Of a stretch of DNA of 25,335 nucleotides, positions 16,909 through 24,416 are shown piece by piece. The notes under the pieces are model-generated. The model did no database searches, was not told the origin of the DNA, and was given only the letters and a program-made list of their open reading frames with translations. The stretch comes from a virus: positions 1 through 25,335 of IMG/VR virus record IMGVR_UViG_3300044940_000242; one strand, given 5' to 3'. A program made the translations under genes and the position numbers. Every line of letters begins with the position of its first letter. Position 1 is the first letter of the stretch.

Positions 16909-17913
16909 TCAAAACCAGCGACCGATGGCGGTAAGCGAAATCTCGCGTGTCGCGGCCGATTGTGATGACACCGCCGTCACGGCGTAGGTGGCCGACGTTG
17001 TGCCGGGCACGTTGGCGCTGACGGCGCCGAAGGCCGTCAGGTTGCGAGCGACGGGAACAACAACCGGAATACCCGTGAACGCAGCTGGATACGTCCAGGT
17101 TTGCTCGGCCGAACGGAACCCGCCCATGAAACCAGTGAAGCCTGGGGTGTTGATGGCCAAGCTGACGCTGACAGCATGGGTGCAAATCTGCGTGCCGTCT
17201 GCAAACCGCACATACTCGCCATTGGAGTTCGACCCGCGTTCAATCAGCGCTCCAGTCGGCACCCCGCCTGATTGCGAAACGGCGCCAAGAATGTCGTTTT
17301 GTGAATACAACTGACGCCATGACAACCAGCTGCTTGGCGGGTTGCCGACAGAATTGCGCACATAGATCGTGATGCGATCCGGGCTGAAAAGCCGCATAAA
17401 GGCCATCTGAAATATCGAGTTTGCCGCCCGCCACCAGTTTTGCAAGATGACAAATGTTGAGCCCGTATTCGGCGGCAGCGTTCCTGCGTTCGTGTTATTG
17501 AAGTAATACCAGCCGCTCGGAATGTTGAATGCGTCAATGTCCTCGCCGGGTACTGCGGGTGGAACAGCACCCATATTCCCGATGCCAAAATCACGCACTT
17601 TCAACAATCGACTGGCTGTGCTGTCTGTTGTAGACTGTGTTACCGCTGTGCCAGTAATGGTACCAGTGACTTGCATTCCATTATTTGTAATACGTACTCT
17701 TTCAGAACTATTTGTTGATATACCAATAATATCATTTCCGATTCGATAAATACCAGTATCTGTATCACCGCTCCAACTAAAACTTGGTGATGATGCTGTA
17801 CCTGAAGAGCCACCAAATACGACTCCAGTAAAAGAGTTTGCAGTAATAGTATTTGCTGATATTATGTTACGATTATCATCAATAATTGTCGAGCCTTGTA
17901 TTTTAATCGGCAC
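16909..17913 (-). CDS. Chimeric tail fibre, copy 2 (334 aa), intact
   Basis: The GTG at 17913 has a perfect AAGGAG 8 nt upstream and aligns with copy 1. Residues 1-90 (PIKIQGSTIIDDNRNIISA, TITANSFTGVVFGG, SWSGDTDTGIYRIGND, SSERVRITNNGMQVTGTI) are AT-rich phage-type shaft. From about residue 95 (TQSTTDSTASRLLKVRDFG) to the end the DNA is G+C-rich: this part has pyocin-knob-like features (GWYYFNNTN, SGSTFVILQNWWRAANSIFQM, NPPSSWLSWRQLYSQN) followed by ERGSNSNGEYVRFADGTQI and a C-terminal beta tip ending SLTAIGRWF. These blocks are typical of prophage fibres of alphaproteobacteria. The tip probably binds the host surface. Followed closely by two companion genes of the same base composition. Confidence 0.88.
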   Translation of the reverse strand: MPIKIQGSTIIDDNRNIISANTITANSFTGVVFGGSSGTASSPSFSWSGDTDTGIYRIGNDIIGISTNSSERVRITNNGMQVTGTITGTAVTQSTTDSTASRLLKVRDFGIGNMGAVPPAVPGEDIDAFNIPSGWYYFNNTNAGTLPPNTGSTFVILQNWWRAANSIFQMAFMRLFSPDRITIYVRNSVGNPPSSWLSWRQLYSQNDILGAVSQSGGVPTGALIERGSNSNGEYVRFADGTQICTHAVSVSLAINTPGFTGFMGGFRSAEQTWTYPAAFTGIPVVVPVARNLTAFGAVSANVPGTTSATYAVTAVSSQSAATREISLTAIGRWF

Positions 17914-18007
17914 CTTTATACTCCTTTATACATAATAATTGATATTTTTATAAATTATTAAATACATTTTATTCTTTAGTATGTTTTTTTATTACTTACA
18001 TATAAAT

Positions 18008-18015
18008 TATTTATA
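18008..18015 (-). promoter_or_regulatory. T4-type late promoter box before fibre copy 2
   Basis: An exact TATAAATA on the minus strand lies about 95 nt upstream of the copy 2 GTG, in the AT-rich gap 18039-17914 side that precedes the intact cassette. It corresponds to the box at 16230-16237 in copy 1. Confidence 0.6.
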
Positions 18016-18171
18016 TAAAAATTACAGTATATCAAATATATGAATAAATTTAAAATTATTGATACTTTTTTATAATAAATTGTTAAACACAATAATTTAA
18101 AAATCAATAAATTGACAAATATTTTAAATTCATTTTGGTATAATTGAATTGTCATTCAAAAAATAAAAAAT

Positions 18172-18930
18172 CTAAATTCGTTGAATATCTTCTTCGATAC
18201 AATTAACTCCATATTGTATCTCTACTATACGCAACTCTTCATTAGTATTATTTATAAGTTGATGCCAAACACCAACTGGAATTTTTATTTCATCATGTTC
18301 TCTAAGAATAGATGTATTAAGTTTGTTTTCGTCGTATCCATGTTTTATTGTTGCTATTCCTTTAGATACAATCCAATATTCATTTCTTAAGCGATGTCTT
18401 TGAAGACTAAGATGTTTATTAGGTTCAACAACAAGTTCTTTTACTTTCATTGATGGACCATCAGAATGAAGTACTCTGTAATATCCCCATTTTTTTAATG
18501 TTTTAGGATTTTTCCATTCTGTAAGTATTTTACTGCTTGAATTTATTTTATGTTCACCTCCAACACCAAAAACAAAACGAACTCGAGGATCTGAAATATC
18601 CATTTCGGGAATATTATTTTTTGTTCTGTCTCCTCCATTTACAAATATTATTTCAGAATCAGAATATGTTTCTAGACAATATTTAATTGCATTTCTTGCA
18701 GACCCATCGCTATCATCGAATATAATAACAGAATCAACAACTTCTAAAGCTTTTATGATAGCAATTCTTTCATTTATATTCATAAATGGTCGACCTTTTT
18801 TTCGAGTCAACCATTCATCACTATTTACACCAACTACAAGAATATCACCTAATTTTTTTGCATGTTCAAAATATGCAATATGACCACTGTGTAAAGGATC
18901 ATAACCTCCAGTAGCAAGAACTATTTTCAT
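18172..18930 (-). CDS. Cytidylyltransferase-like / cupin fusion protein
   Basis: Residues 1-125 form a nucleotidyltransferase of the HxGH type: MKIVLATGGYDPLHSGHIA, with GYDPLHSGH as the nucleotide site, then VVGVNSDEWLTRKKGRPFM and NERIAIIKALEVVD, as in HldE/RfaE-type sugar-1-phosphate adenylyltransferases. Residues about 145-252 form a cupin resembling the sugar-phosphate isomerase domain: VEPNKHLSLQRHRLRNEYW and VGVWHQLINNTNEEL give the His-rich metal-binding pattern. The fusion suggests activation and isomerisation of a sugar phosphate. AAAGGAA precedes the ATG. It is the last gene (promoter-distal) of the carbohydrate cluster. Substrate unknown. Confidence 0.85.
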   Translation of the reverse strand: MKIVLATGGYDPLHSGHIAYFEHAKKLGDILVVGVNSDEWLTRKKGRPFMNINERIAIIKALEVVDSVIIFDDSDGSARNAIKYCLETYSDSEIIFVNGGDRTKNNIPEMDISDPRVRFVFGVGGEHKINSSSKILTEWKNPKTLKKWGYYRVLHSDGPSMKVKELVVEPNKHLSLQRHRLRNEYWIVSKGIATIKHGYDENKLNTSILREHDEIKIPVGVWHQLINNTNEELRIVEIQYGVNCIEEDIQRI

Positions 18931-18958
18931 ATCTTTTTATTCCTTTCTTTAATGTAAA

Positions 18959-19609
18959 TCAAAGTCTTTCTCCTTCAGTATCAAAAAAGAACATATGCCA
19001 AAGCCTGCAATCATGTAAATCACTTCCAAAATACTCTGAAGCTGCATGAATTAAATGACCATCAAATATGACAAGTCTATTAAATATATTTCCAAAAACA
19101 TCGACGACTTCATATGGTGTTCGATCAACAAATGTTTTTTGATTGAAACATTTCATTATATCTGGATGACTTGAATGATGTATTTTTGTCTTTTTATGTC
19201 TAAAAGTTGATGTTCCACACGACGGAGGAGCATCTGGAGTAAGATAAATCATTGCAGCCCACATTTGATCATCACAATGATATACGAGTTTTTCTCCAGC
19301 ATAGTTATGCTGAAAACGACCATTCATTCCATGAGATTCCCAATTTGTGATTTTTGCTCCAATGATTTCTTCAAATGCTTCTTTTACACCAGGAAAAAAA
19401 TGTTGAGTTCTAGTTCTTCTTCCTATATAACCAGGATCATCAAAGTATTCTTGTTTTAAAGCGTATTCTCGAACTGCATATGGATCTTCGTAAAAATTAT
19501 CAACAATAAAAGCTCTCTTTGAAAAGATATATTTTGGATTTACTTTCAGTCTTTCTTCAAGTGGTTTATCCTCATTTATTTTAGGTTTATACCATTTTTC
19601 AATATCCAT
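18959..19609 (-). CDS. 2OG-Fe(II)-type oxygenase (DUF6445-like)
   Basis: The 216-aa protein carries the double-stranded beta-helix iron pattern: H111-x-D113 (YHCDDQMWAAMIYLTPD), H188 (VIFDGHLIHAASEYFG) and R202 (CRLWHMFFFD), plus an acidic N-terminal half (RAFIVDNFYEDPYAVREYA). The DQMWAAMIYLTPDAPPS then GTSTFRHKKT arrangement resembles DUF6445-type putative oxygenases found in T4-like phages. The likely cofactors are Fe(II) and 2-oxoglutarate; the target (sugar, amino acid or protein) is unknown. It starts 1 nt after the stop of the GT2 gene (TAATATGG), so it is translationally coupled to it. Ends GERL with TGA. Confidence 0.82.
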   Translation of the reverse strand: MDIEKWYKPKINEDKPLEERLKVNPKYIFSKRAFIVDNFYEDPYAVREYALKQEYFDDPGYIGRRTRTQHFFPGVKEAFEEIIGAKITNWESHGMNGRFQHNYAGEKLVYHCDDQMWAAMIYLTPDAPPSCGTSTFRHKKTKIHHSSHPDIMKCFNQKTFVDRTPYEVVDVFGNIFNRLVIFDGHLIHAASEYFGSDLHDCRLWHMFFFDTEGERL

Positions 19610-19610
19610 A

Positions 19611-20396
19611 TTAGAACCCCGTGTATTTTGATCTTACAAAATTAAGATCATATGTTGTTGTTCCTATATGTATTTCTTCATTTTCAAATGGAGTACTTCT
19701 TGGTTGCATATATCTCCAACCAGGCCCCCATTTACGAGTAAGATACTCTATATTTAATTTGTTTGCTTTTATTAAAAGATCTGTTAAATTTTTATCACTT
19801 TTGACAGTTTGTGAACCGCTGTCATAATAATTTTTGCTATCTTCTTTACCATGAAAATAGCTGTGTTTTGTACCGACTATTTTATGAATAGGTCTATGTA
19901 CAAATCGCATGATATAATCTGCATCTTCACAATATGCTGGATAAGTATTTTCATCAAAAAGACCAAACATTTGTACAATATTTTCTCTTATTAAGAAGAG
20001 ATCCCAAGCACCAATTCCAAAATCACCAGGATTTGGATGTATCATACCAACAGTAGGACTTTCTTCTACTATTGTTACCATTTCTTCAAGAAGACCAGGA
20101 CCAAATGCAACATCATCATTTGCTATGATCCAATATTCAGCATTCATGTAACACTTTATGATCAGATTCCATGCGCCCGCACAACCGATGTTTGCTGGCA
20201 TATGTACTACTTTAATCTTGTCAATATATTTATGCGTTATTTTAGATAATCTATCAAGTTCTTCATCAATTTCACCTCTTCCGTTATTATTGATGATCAC
20301 AAAATTTTCTACTGGATAATCTACACTCATTACGAGTCTTGTTACCCAATATGGATTTGTTACTACAGGTGCACCTATTACTGGTATTTTCTTCAT
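19611..20396 (-). CDS. GT2-family glycosyltransferase
   Basis: The protein of 261 residues has the GT-A fold order: N-terminal PVIGAPVVTNPYWVTRLV, a sugar-nucleotide segment VIINNNGRGEIDEE, HMPANIGCAGAWNLII, the acidic metal motif ANDDVAFGPG and a later EDADYIMRFV block that can supply the catalytic base. These are the usual GT2 landmarks. The ATG directly follows the TAA of the two-methyltransferase gene, so the genes are coupled. It probably transfers a sugar from a nucleotide donor to an acceptor near the fibre or envelope; donor and acceptor are not decided by the sequence. Confidence 0.88.
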   Translation of the reverse strand: MKKIPVIGAPVVTNPYWVTRLVMSVDYPVENFVIINNNGRGEIDEELDRLSKITHKYIDKIKVVHMPANIGCAGAWNLIIKCYMNAEYWIIANDDVAFGPGLLEEMVTIVEESPTVGMIHPNPGDFGIGAWDLFLIRENIVQMFGLFDENTYPAYCEDADYIMRFVHRPIHKIVGTKHSYFHGKEDSKNYYDSGSQTVKSDKNLTDLLIKANKLNIEYLTRKWGPGWRYMQPRSTPFENEEIHIGTTTYDLNFVRSKYTGF

Positions 20397-22214
20397 TTAT
20401 TTCACTCCTAACATGAATTTTTCTGCGTTTTTTGTTCCTTTATAATCTTTTATTTTAGATATGTCAAATAAATCAGAATGTACAAACCAATCTTCATATG
20501 GTCTGTTATCATCCGGTGATATATCAGATGCAAATAGAACATATCCAAACGATTGTAAATATTTACGAGCTTTTTCTCTGTATTCACTCGTTGGATCTGC
20601 GTAGTGATCATGTTCAAAAGTAATTGCTCTAAAACGATATTTTTCAAATGGTATTGAAAGAAGAACTTTAAATGATGTGCTTGGAGGATCACAATCTATT
20701 TGAAGGTAATCAATAACGTTTTGAAACCCATATGTTTCAAATAAAGCAGAATAATTTGTTGAAGTAGCATCTTTTAATATACAGAGATGTTTTCTTTGTT
20801 CATTATGTGCTTTAACAAATTCTTCATTTATATCTAATGAAATACCATTCCAATCAAATTCTTTTTCAAGTAAATATGTATTATTTCCATAAATTGGATC
20901 TCCAGATCCAATTTCTACATAGGTGCCATTTCTTTTACCACCAGAAACAACTAAAGCAAAAAGATCTTGATATGCTTCAGAATAATTTTGTTGAATATTT
21001 TCTAGACCATCAAATTTATATACAAAATCATCATATTTTTGTTTTGTATATTTAATTAAATATTGAGAACTAAATGCATTCAATTTTACTAAATTATCAT
21101 AGACAATTTTTCTTAATTTATCATCAATATCATAATTGACATATAAATCTAAAAACATATTTTTTGAATCTTCACAAAGACCACACCACCATGCAGTATA
21201 TGCTTTCTGAAAAAGAAGACCATATTTACCTGGATAATTAAGTTTTGTTCTTAAAGGTTTCATATTTTCAAAATCAGAAACTTCAAGTCCAATAGATGCA
21301 ATTAGATATGAATCAAACCATCTTCCGTCAGAGTTTGTATCATTTTCATAGAAAATACTTAATAAGTAATAACCTTCTGGCCTTTTTGGTTGAACGGCAA
21401 TTGCGTGCTGAAGCAAGCCCTTTACAGTAAACTTTCTTGTTCCTTGTTTTTCAAAGCACATTGCTGCACGAATAAGACATTCATATTTGAGTAAATCATC
21501 ATCTGTTCTTTCTGCTGTTCTTATGTAAAAAGAAACTGCAGATGCAGTTTGCCCTATTTCATCATATTCTAGAGCAAGTGCAAAATTTTTTTCTGGATTA
21601 TTAGGATCAAGAACGAAATCTTTTAATAAAGAATCTAAGTTATTGAATTCAGTTTTAAATTCATATTCATTTTTTAGATTTAACCATTCTTTTCTATTTT
21701 TTTCTAATTCTTTATATGTTAGTTCACTCTGTATATTAAGTGGAACCTGAAAACCTCTCTTAATTAAAGATACACCTTCATCCACATCTATGGTCATCAT
21801 TTCTAAATCTATTCTTTCACGTCTTAAATTAACAAAGACCTTCCAACATTCACCATTCCAATCGCCACCATTCCATTGTGGAGTTTGTCTTTCTTCTGAA
21901 ATTGGATTAGTATCATGACAAATAATATATCCATTTGGATTAAGTACATTCAGAGAATTTATTATATCTTTATATACTTGTTCATAAGTATGTAAACCAT
22001 CTATGAAAATTAGATCAAACTTTTCTTTATTTTGTGCAAAGAATTCATCAGAAGTCATCGAAATGATATTTGGTAATTGCGAATTTGGATCTACACCAAC
22101 TTTGTATTCGCAATTAACTTTTTCAAAATTAACACCATTATCGACACCAATTTCAAGATAACTTTTTGCATTTATTTTCTTTGCAATCGCATTAATAATA
22201 TCAGTCCTGTTCAT
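20397..22214 (-). CDS. Two-methyltransferase fusion with a helical-repeat linker (605 aa)
   Basis: Residues 1-105 form a class I SAM-dependent methyltransferase of the MT24 type: LEIGVDNGVNFEKV (SAM loop), KVGVDPNSQ, FDLIFIDGLHTYEQV, NPNGYIICHD. Residues about 195-400 are helical with TPR-like spacing (ALEYDEIGQTASAVSFYI, LIRAAMCFEKQGTRKF, YLLSIFYEND). Residues about 415-600 are an FkbM-type methyltransferase: SEAYQDLFALVVSGGKRNG, YVEIGSGDPIYGNNTY, WNGISLDINEEFV, DYLQIDCDPPS, ITFEHDHYADP. So one protein carries two methyl-transfer active sites, the first for a small molecule or sugar, the second probably O-methylating a sugar or lipid. AAAGGG precedes the ATG, and a TATAAATA box lies 187 nt upstream. 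Confidence 0.88.
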   Translation of the reverse strand: MNRTDIINAIAKKINAKSYLEIGVDNGVNFEKVNCEYKVGVDPNSQLPNIISMTSDEFFAQNKEKFDLIFIDGLHTYEQVYKDIINSLNVLNPNGYIICHDTNPISEERQTPQWNGGDWNGECWKVFVNLRRERIDLEMMTIDVDEGVSLIKRGFQVPLNIQSELTYKELEKNRKEWLNLKNEYEFKTEFNNLDSLLKDFVLDPNNPEKNFALALEYDEIGQTASAVSFYIRTAERTDDDLLKYECLIRAAMCFEKQGTRKFTVKGLLQHAIAVQPKRPEGYYLLSIFYENDTNSDGRWFDSYLIASIGLEVSDFENMKPLRTKLNYPGKYGLLFQKAYTAWWCGLCEDSKNMFLDLYVNYDIDDKLRKIVYDNLVKLNAFSSQYLIKYTKQKYDDFVYKFDGLENIQQNYSEAYQDLFALVVSGGKRNGTYVEIGSGDPIYGNNTYLLEKEFDWNGISLDINEEFVKAHNEQRKHLCILKDATSTNYSALFETYGFQNVIDYLQIDCDPPSTSFKVLLSIPFEKYRFRAITFEHDHYADPTSEYREKARKYLQSFGYVLFASDISPDDNRPYEDWFVHSDLFDISKIKDYKGTKNAEKFMLGVK

Positions 22215-22476
22215 TTCAATCCCTTTAATAATTATAAAAACATGTTTAATTTAATAACACTAATAAAAAATGAAAATTTTAAATTCTAAAAAACTTAAAT
22301 ATATTATTTTCTCTTTAATAAAAGAGCAATTTTCTTCTATTTTAAGTTTTTTTTCATAGAATGTCGTAATTTTTTTAATGAATTTTTTCTATATTAAAGT
22401 TATTTATATCTTATAGACACATCAATTTCATTCGTTCCTTTTTGTTATTAAATTAAGGTTTTTAGATGTAAATATT
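22215..22476. other. Noncoding gap with nested inverted repeats
   Basis: No frame reaches 30 codons. An outer pair AAACTTAAA (22291-22299) and TTTAAGTTT (22341-22349) encloses CTCTTT AATA AAAGAG (22311-22326), a perfect 6-bp hairpin. It separates the GT17/propeller pair from the rest of the cluster and is the largest nongene space in the cluster. No clear U-run follows the hairpin on the minus strand. Confidence 0.45.
22401..22408 (-). promoter_or_regulatory. T4-type late promoter box in the gap before the methyltransferase gene
   Basis: An exact TATAAATA on the minus strand lies in the 262-nt noncoding gap 22215-22476. The nearest downstream start is at 22214, giving a leader near 180 nt. 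A nested AT-rich inverted repeat (CTCTTT with AAAGAG at 22311-22326, and AACTTAAA with TTTAAGTT around it) lies between, so a terminator for the GT17 gene and a promoter for the next block may coexist here. Confidence 0.5.
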
Positions 22477-23295
22477 TTACTCTTGAAATAAAAATTTTCT
22501 TATATTTTCAATTTCAAAAACTTCTTTTGGAAGTTTTGAAACATCATATATTTGTAAAATATGATCATGTCGACCCAATAAATCTACACTATTTTCTTTT
22601 GGATGATAATTTTCTAGAACTTTTATCTCTTTCCAATGAGCACATGATTCTTCTTTTATCTTGTTTTTTTCTTTTCCACCCATCCATGAAAAATGCCAAC
22701 CTGCATCTTCTATAATACCATTATCAACTGCGAATATGTCAGGAAAAATTAAATTATTCAAATTAAATGCATAAGATTCTCGTATTTCTGAAGGCGTATA
22801 CTTTTCTAAATGATGTTTCATACACATAAATGGTGCGCGCCATTCTATTGGATTACCATATTGATCATGAACACGATATCTCGCAGAACTTGAAAGATAA
22901 ACAAGAGGTACTCTTAAAATTGATTCTTTATTATTTCTTACTATTGTTTCATAATATTTTATATATTTAGGATTTATAATCTCATCGCAATCACTAAAAA
23001 ATGCTACATCATCTGAATTAATAAAATTTACTGCAGCATCTCTTTGCATTCTTTCTCTGACCCAAGGATTTTTTTCTTCATCATAGCTCGGCATGTAGAC
23101 ATGTACTAATTGAATTTTTTCTTTTGATATTTTTAGTTTATCTATAACATTTTTAGCAGTAAATTCTTTTTTATCACCTCGGTGTGTATGACTACCTTCA
23201 GTAATAATAAATCTATCGACGTGATCATAAAGAAGTTTTATACGTAATTCTAAAATTTCTTTTTCATTGAAATAAGGAAAACAATCAATTATCAT
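22477..23295 (-). CDS. GT17-type glycosyltransferase
   Basis: The 272-aa protein begins MIIDCFPYFNEKEILELRI, VDRFIITEGSHTHRG, and has WVRERMQRDAAVNFI, the DxD-type FFSDCDEIINPKY segment, APFMCMKHHLEKY and AGWHFSWMGGKEKNKIKEE. The D-x-F-x-FNE-x-E-LE-R opening and GWH-F-W-GG block are typical of glycosyltransferase family 17, whose animal members add bisecting GlcNAc; bacterial and phage relatives act on unknown acceptors. The start lies inside the end of the propeller gene (11-nt overlap), so both are made together. The catalytic-looking acidic residues are present. Confidence 0.85.
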   Translation of the reverse strand: MIIDCFPYFNEKEILELRIKLLYDHVDRFIITEGSHTHRGDKKEFTAKNVIDKLKISKEKIQLVHVYMPSYDEEKNPWVRERMQRDAAVNFINSDDVAFFSDCDEIINPKYIKYYETIVRNNKESILRVPLVYLSSSARYRVHDQYGNPIEWRAPFMCMKHHLEKYTPSEIRESYAFNLNNLIFPDIFAVDNGIIEDAGWHFSWMGGKEKNKIKEESCAHWKEIKVLENYHPKENSVDLLGRHDHILQIYDVSKLPKEVFEIENIRKFLFQE

Positions 23296-24328
23296 TTATG
23301 AAATCCTTCAATTTTTCTATTGATAATTTAACAACATAAGCAGCATTATCTTGAAATCCAAAAGTAATCAGAACATCATCATTTTTATAACACATCCCGA
23401 CTACAAACTCAACATGACCATTCATCATAGAAAAATCCTTCGTAAACTTGACTATATTCCAATTTCTATCCCATACAACAAATCTATGTCTATAAACTGC
23501 ATCTTTTCTTCCGACAACAGATCTAAAAAGATCAACCTCGTGTGTTAATGCAATATAATGATCTTTACCAAAAGGAATCACCTGTGAACCGCCGCGTAGA
23601 TCATTTGGTATATAGATATAATTTCCAAGATGTATGGTATAAGAATTTTGCATTATAGGATCTACAACTACAACCTCTGTTGGATTTGACCATTTTATAT
23701 ATGTGTAATCTTTATCAATTATAGGCATCCAATTTTTTTCACAATATGAATTTTTATCTTTTGGAGGAGGAATTCTAAAACGAGAAACTTCTGTAACATC
23801 GTTCTCCTTAACAACTATTTCTGATAATTCCATTCTTCCTTGTCCGTTTGTTGTAGTATCTCTTCGAACACCAGTTATGTATAACTTATTATCCCAAAAT
23901 ACTAATCTGGCGTCTTCTAAACCTACAAAATCCCATAAAGGTTCATATGTATCAAATTTGCTTGTATCAATCTTATTAAGACGAACAATATTTAAGTCAT
24001 CATCAAGTTCTCCATACCAATTCCATGTTCTTAAATGCAAATCGTTTTCTGGATGAAGATAAGTAAGAGGGCCCCATGGATGTTGAAAAGTCTTTTTTTC
24101 TGAATGATAAAAAGTATAATTTACATGACGTATATTGACGATAATTTTTCCATTTAAGTTAAAAATAGAGGGGTTCATCAAACCCGTTCCATTTGTATTT
24201 AAACTTGGAATTATTAATGGCTTTATTTTTCCGCCATTTTCTATAACATATTTTGAAAAAGATTCATTATTTTCGTAAAGATATTGATTTTCTATTTCAA
24301 AATATCCCTTTTTTAATTCTGTAATCAT
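23285..24328 (-). CDS. Five-bladed propeller, glycosidase-like protein
   Basis: The 347 residues contain repeated blade motifs: MNPSIFNLNGKIIVNIRHV, VGLEDARLVFWDNKLYITG, VRRDTTTNGQGRMELSEI, CEKNWMPIIDKDYTYIKWS, NPTEVVVVD, DLRGGSQVIPFGKDHYIAL and VLITFGFQDNAAYVVKL. This is the layout of five-bladed glycoside hydrolase/phosphorylase-like proteins (GH43/GH130 clan style); the NP-S, LEDARL and E-NWMP blocks supply the acidic pocket. The true reaction (hydrolase, phosphorylase or glycosyltransferase-like) cannot be read from sequence. AAAGGAT and a TATAAATA box 58 nt upstream mark it as the first gene of the cluster. It overlaps the next gene by 11 nt. Confidence 0.8.
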   Translation of the reverse strand: MITELKKGYFEIENQYLYENNESFSKYVIENGGKIKPLIIPSLNTNGTGLMNPSIFNLNGKIIVNIRHVNYTFYHSEKKTFQHPWGPLTYLHPENDLHLRTWNWYGELDDDLNIVRLNKIDTSKFDTYEPLWDFVGLEDARLVFWDNKLYITGVRRDTTTNGQGRMELSEIVVKENDVTEVSRFRIPPPKDKNSYCEKNWMPIIDKDYTYIKWSNPTEVVVVDPIMQNSYTIHLGNYIYIPNDLRGGSQVIPFGKDHYIALTHEVDLFRSVVGRKDAVYRHRFVVWDRNWNIVKFTKDFSMMNGHVEFVVGMCYKNDDVLITFGFQDNAAYVVKLSIEKLKDFINDN

Positions 24329-24385
24329 AATTATCCTTTCATTTTAAAGTTTAAAAAGTTTTTCATGTCTATGTTTCATGCAGTG

Positions 24386-24393
24386 TATTTATA
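24386..24393 (-). promoter_or_regulatory. T4-type late promoter box before the carbohydrate cluster
   Basis: An exact TATAAATA on the minus strand lies in the 88-nt gap between the collagen-like fibre stop and the propeller ATG, 58 nt before that start. It would drive the propeller and GT17 genes independently of the fibre. Confidence 0.55.
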
Positions 24394-24416
24394 TTAAGGT
24401 TTGATTTATTGCATAA

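Larger units (their letters stand above)
14756..18038. repeat. Tandem duplication of a three-gene fibre cassette
   Basis: Unit 1 is about 14766-16261 and unit 2 about 16262-18038. Each contains, in the same minus-strand order, a late-promoter box, a chimeric fibre gene, companion gene A and companion gene B. Near-identical 10-mers ATATCAAATA (14756-14765), ATATTAAATA (16252-16261) and ATATCAAATA (18029-18038) mark the left edge, the joint and the right edge. The leaders and the AT-rich shaft are nearly identical between units, whereas the G+C-rich tips and companions have diverged. Unit 1 is shorter through deletions. The surrounding DNA is about 30 % G+C and the inner parts look well above 50 %. 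Confidence 0.85.

Noticed and set aside
16577-17185. A 202-aa protein from the ATG-like start at 17185
   Set aside because: The first 96 residues overlap the fibre gene and are arginine-rich translation artefacts; the GAGGAG site supports the start at 16897.
15202-17749. Long plus-strand open frames in the G+C-rich region
   Set aside because: They lie opposite clear fibre and companion genes, lack ribosome-binding sites, and follow from high G+C content on the opposite strand.
15151-17913. Diversity-generating retroelement acting on the two fibre tips
   Set aside because: Differences are not restricted to adenine positions, and no reverse transcriptase or template repeat is in the window; ordinary divergence explains them.
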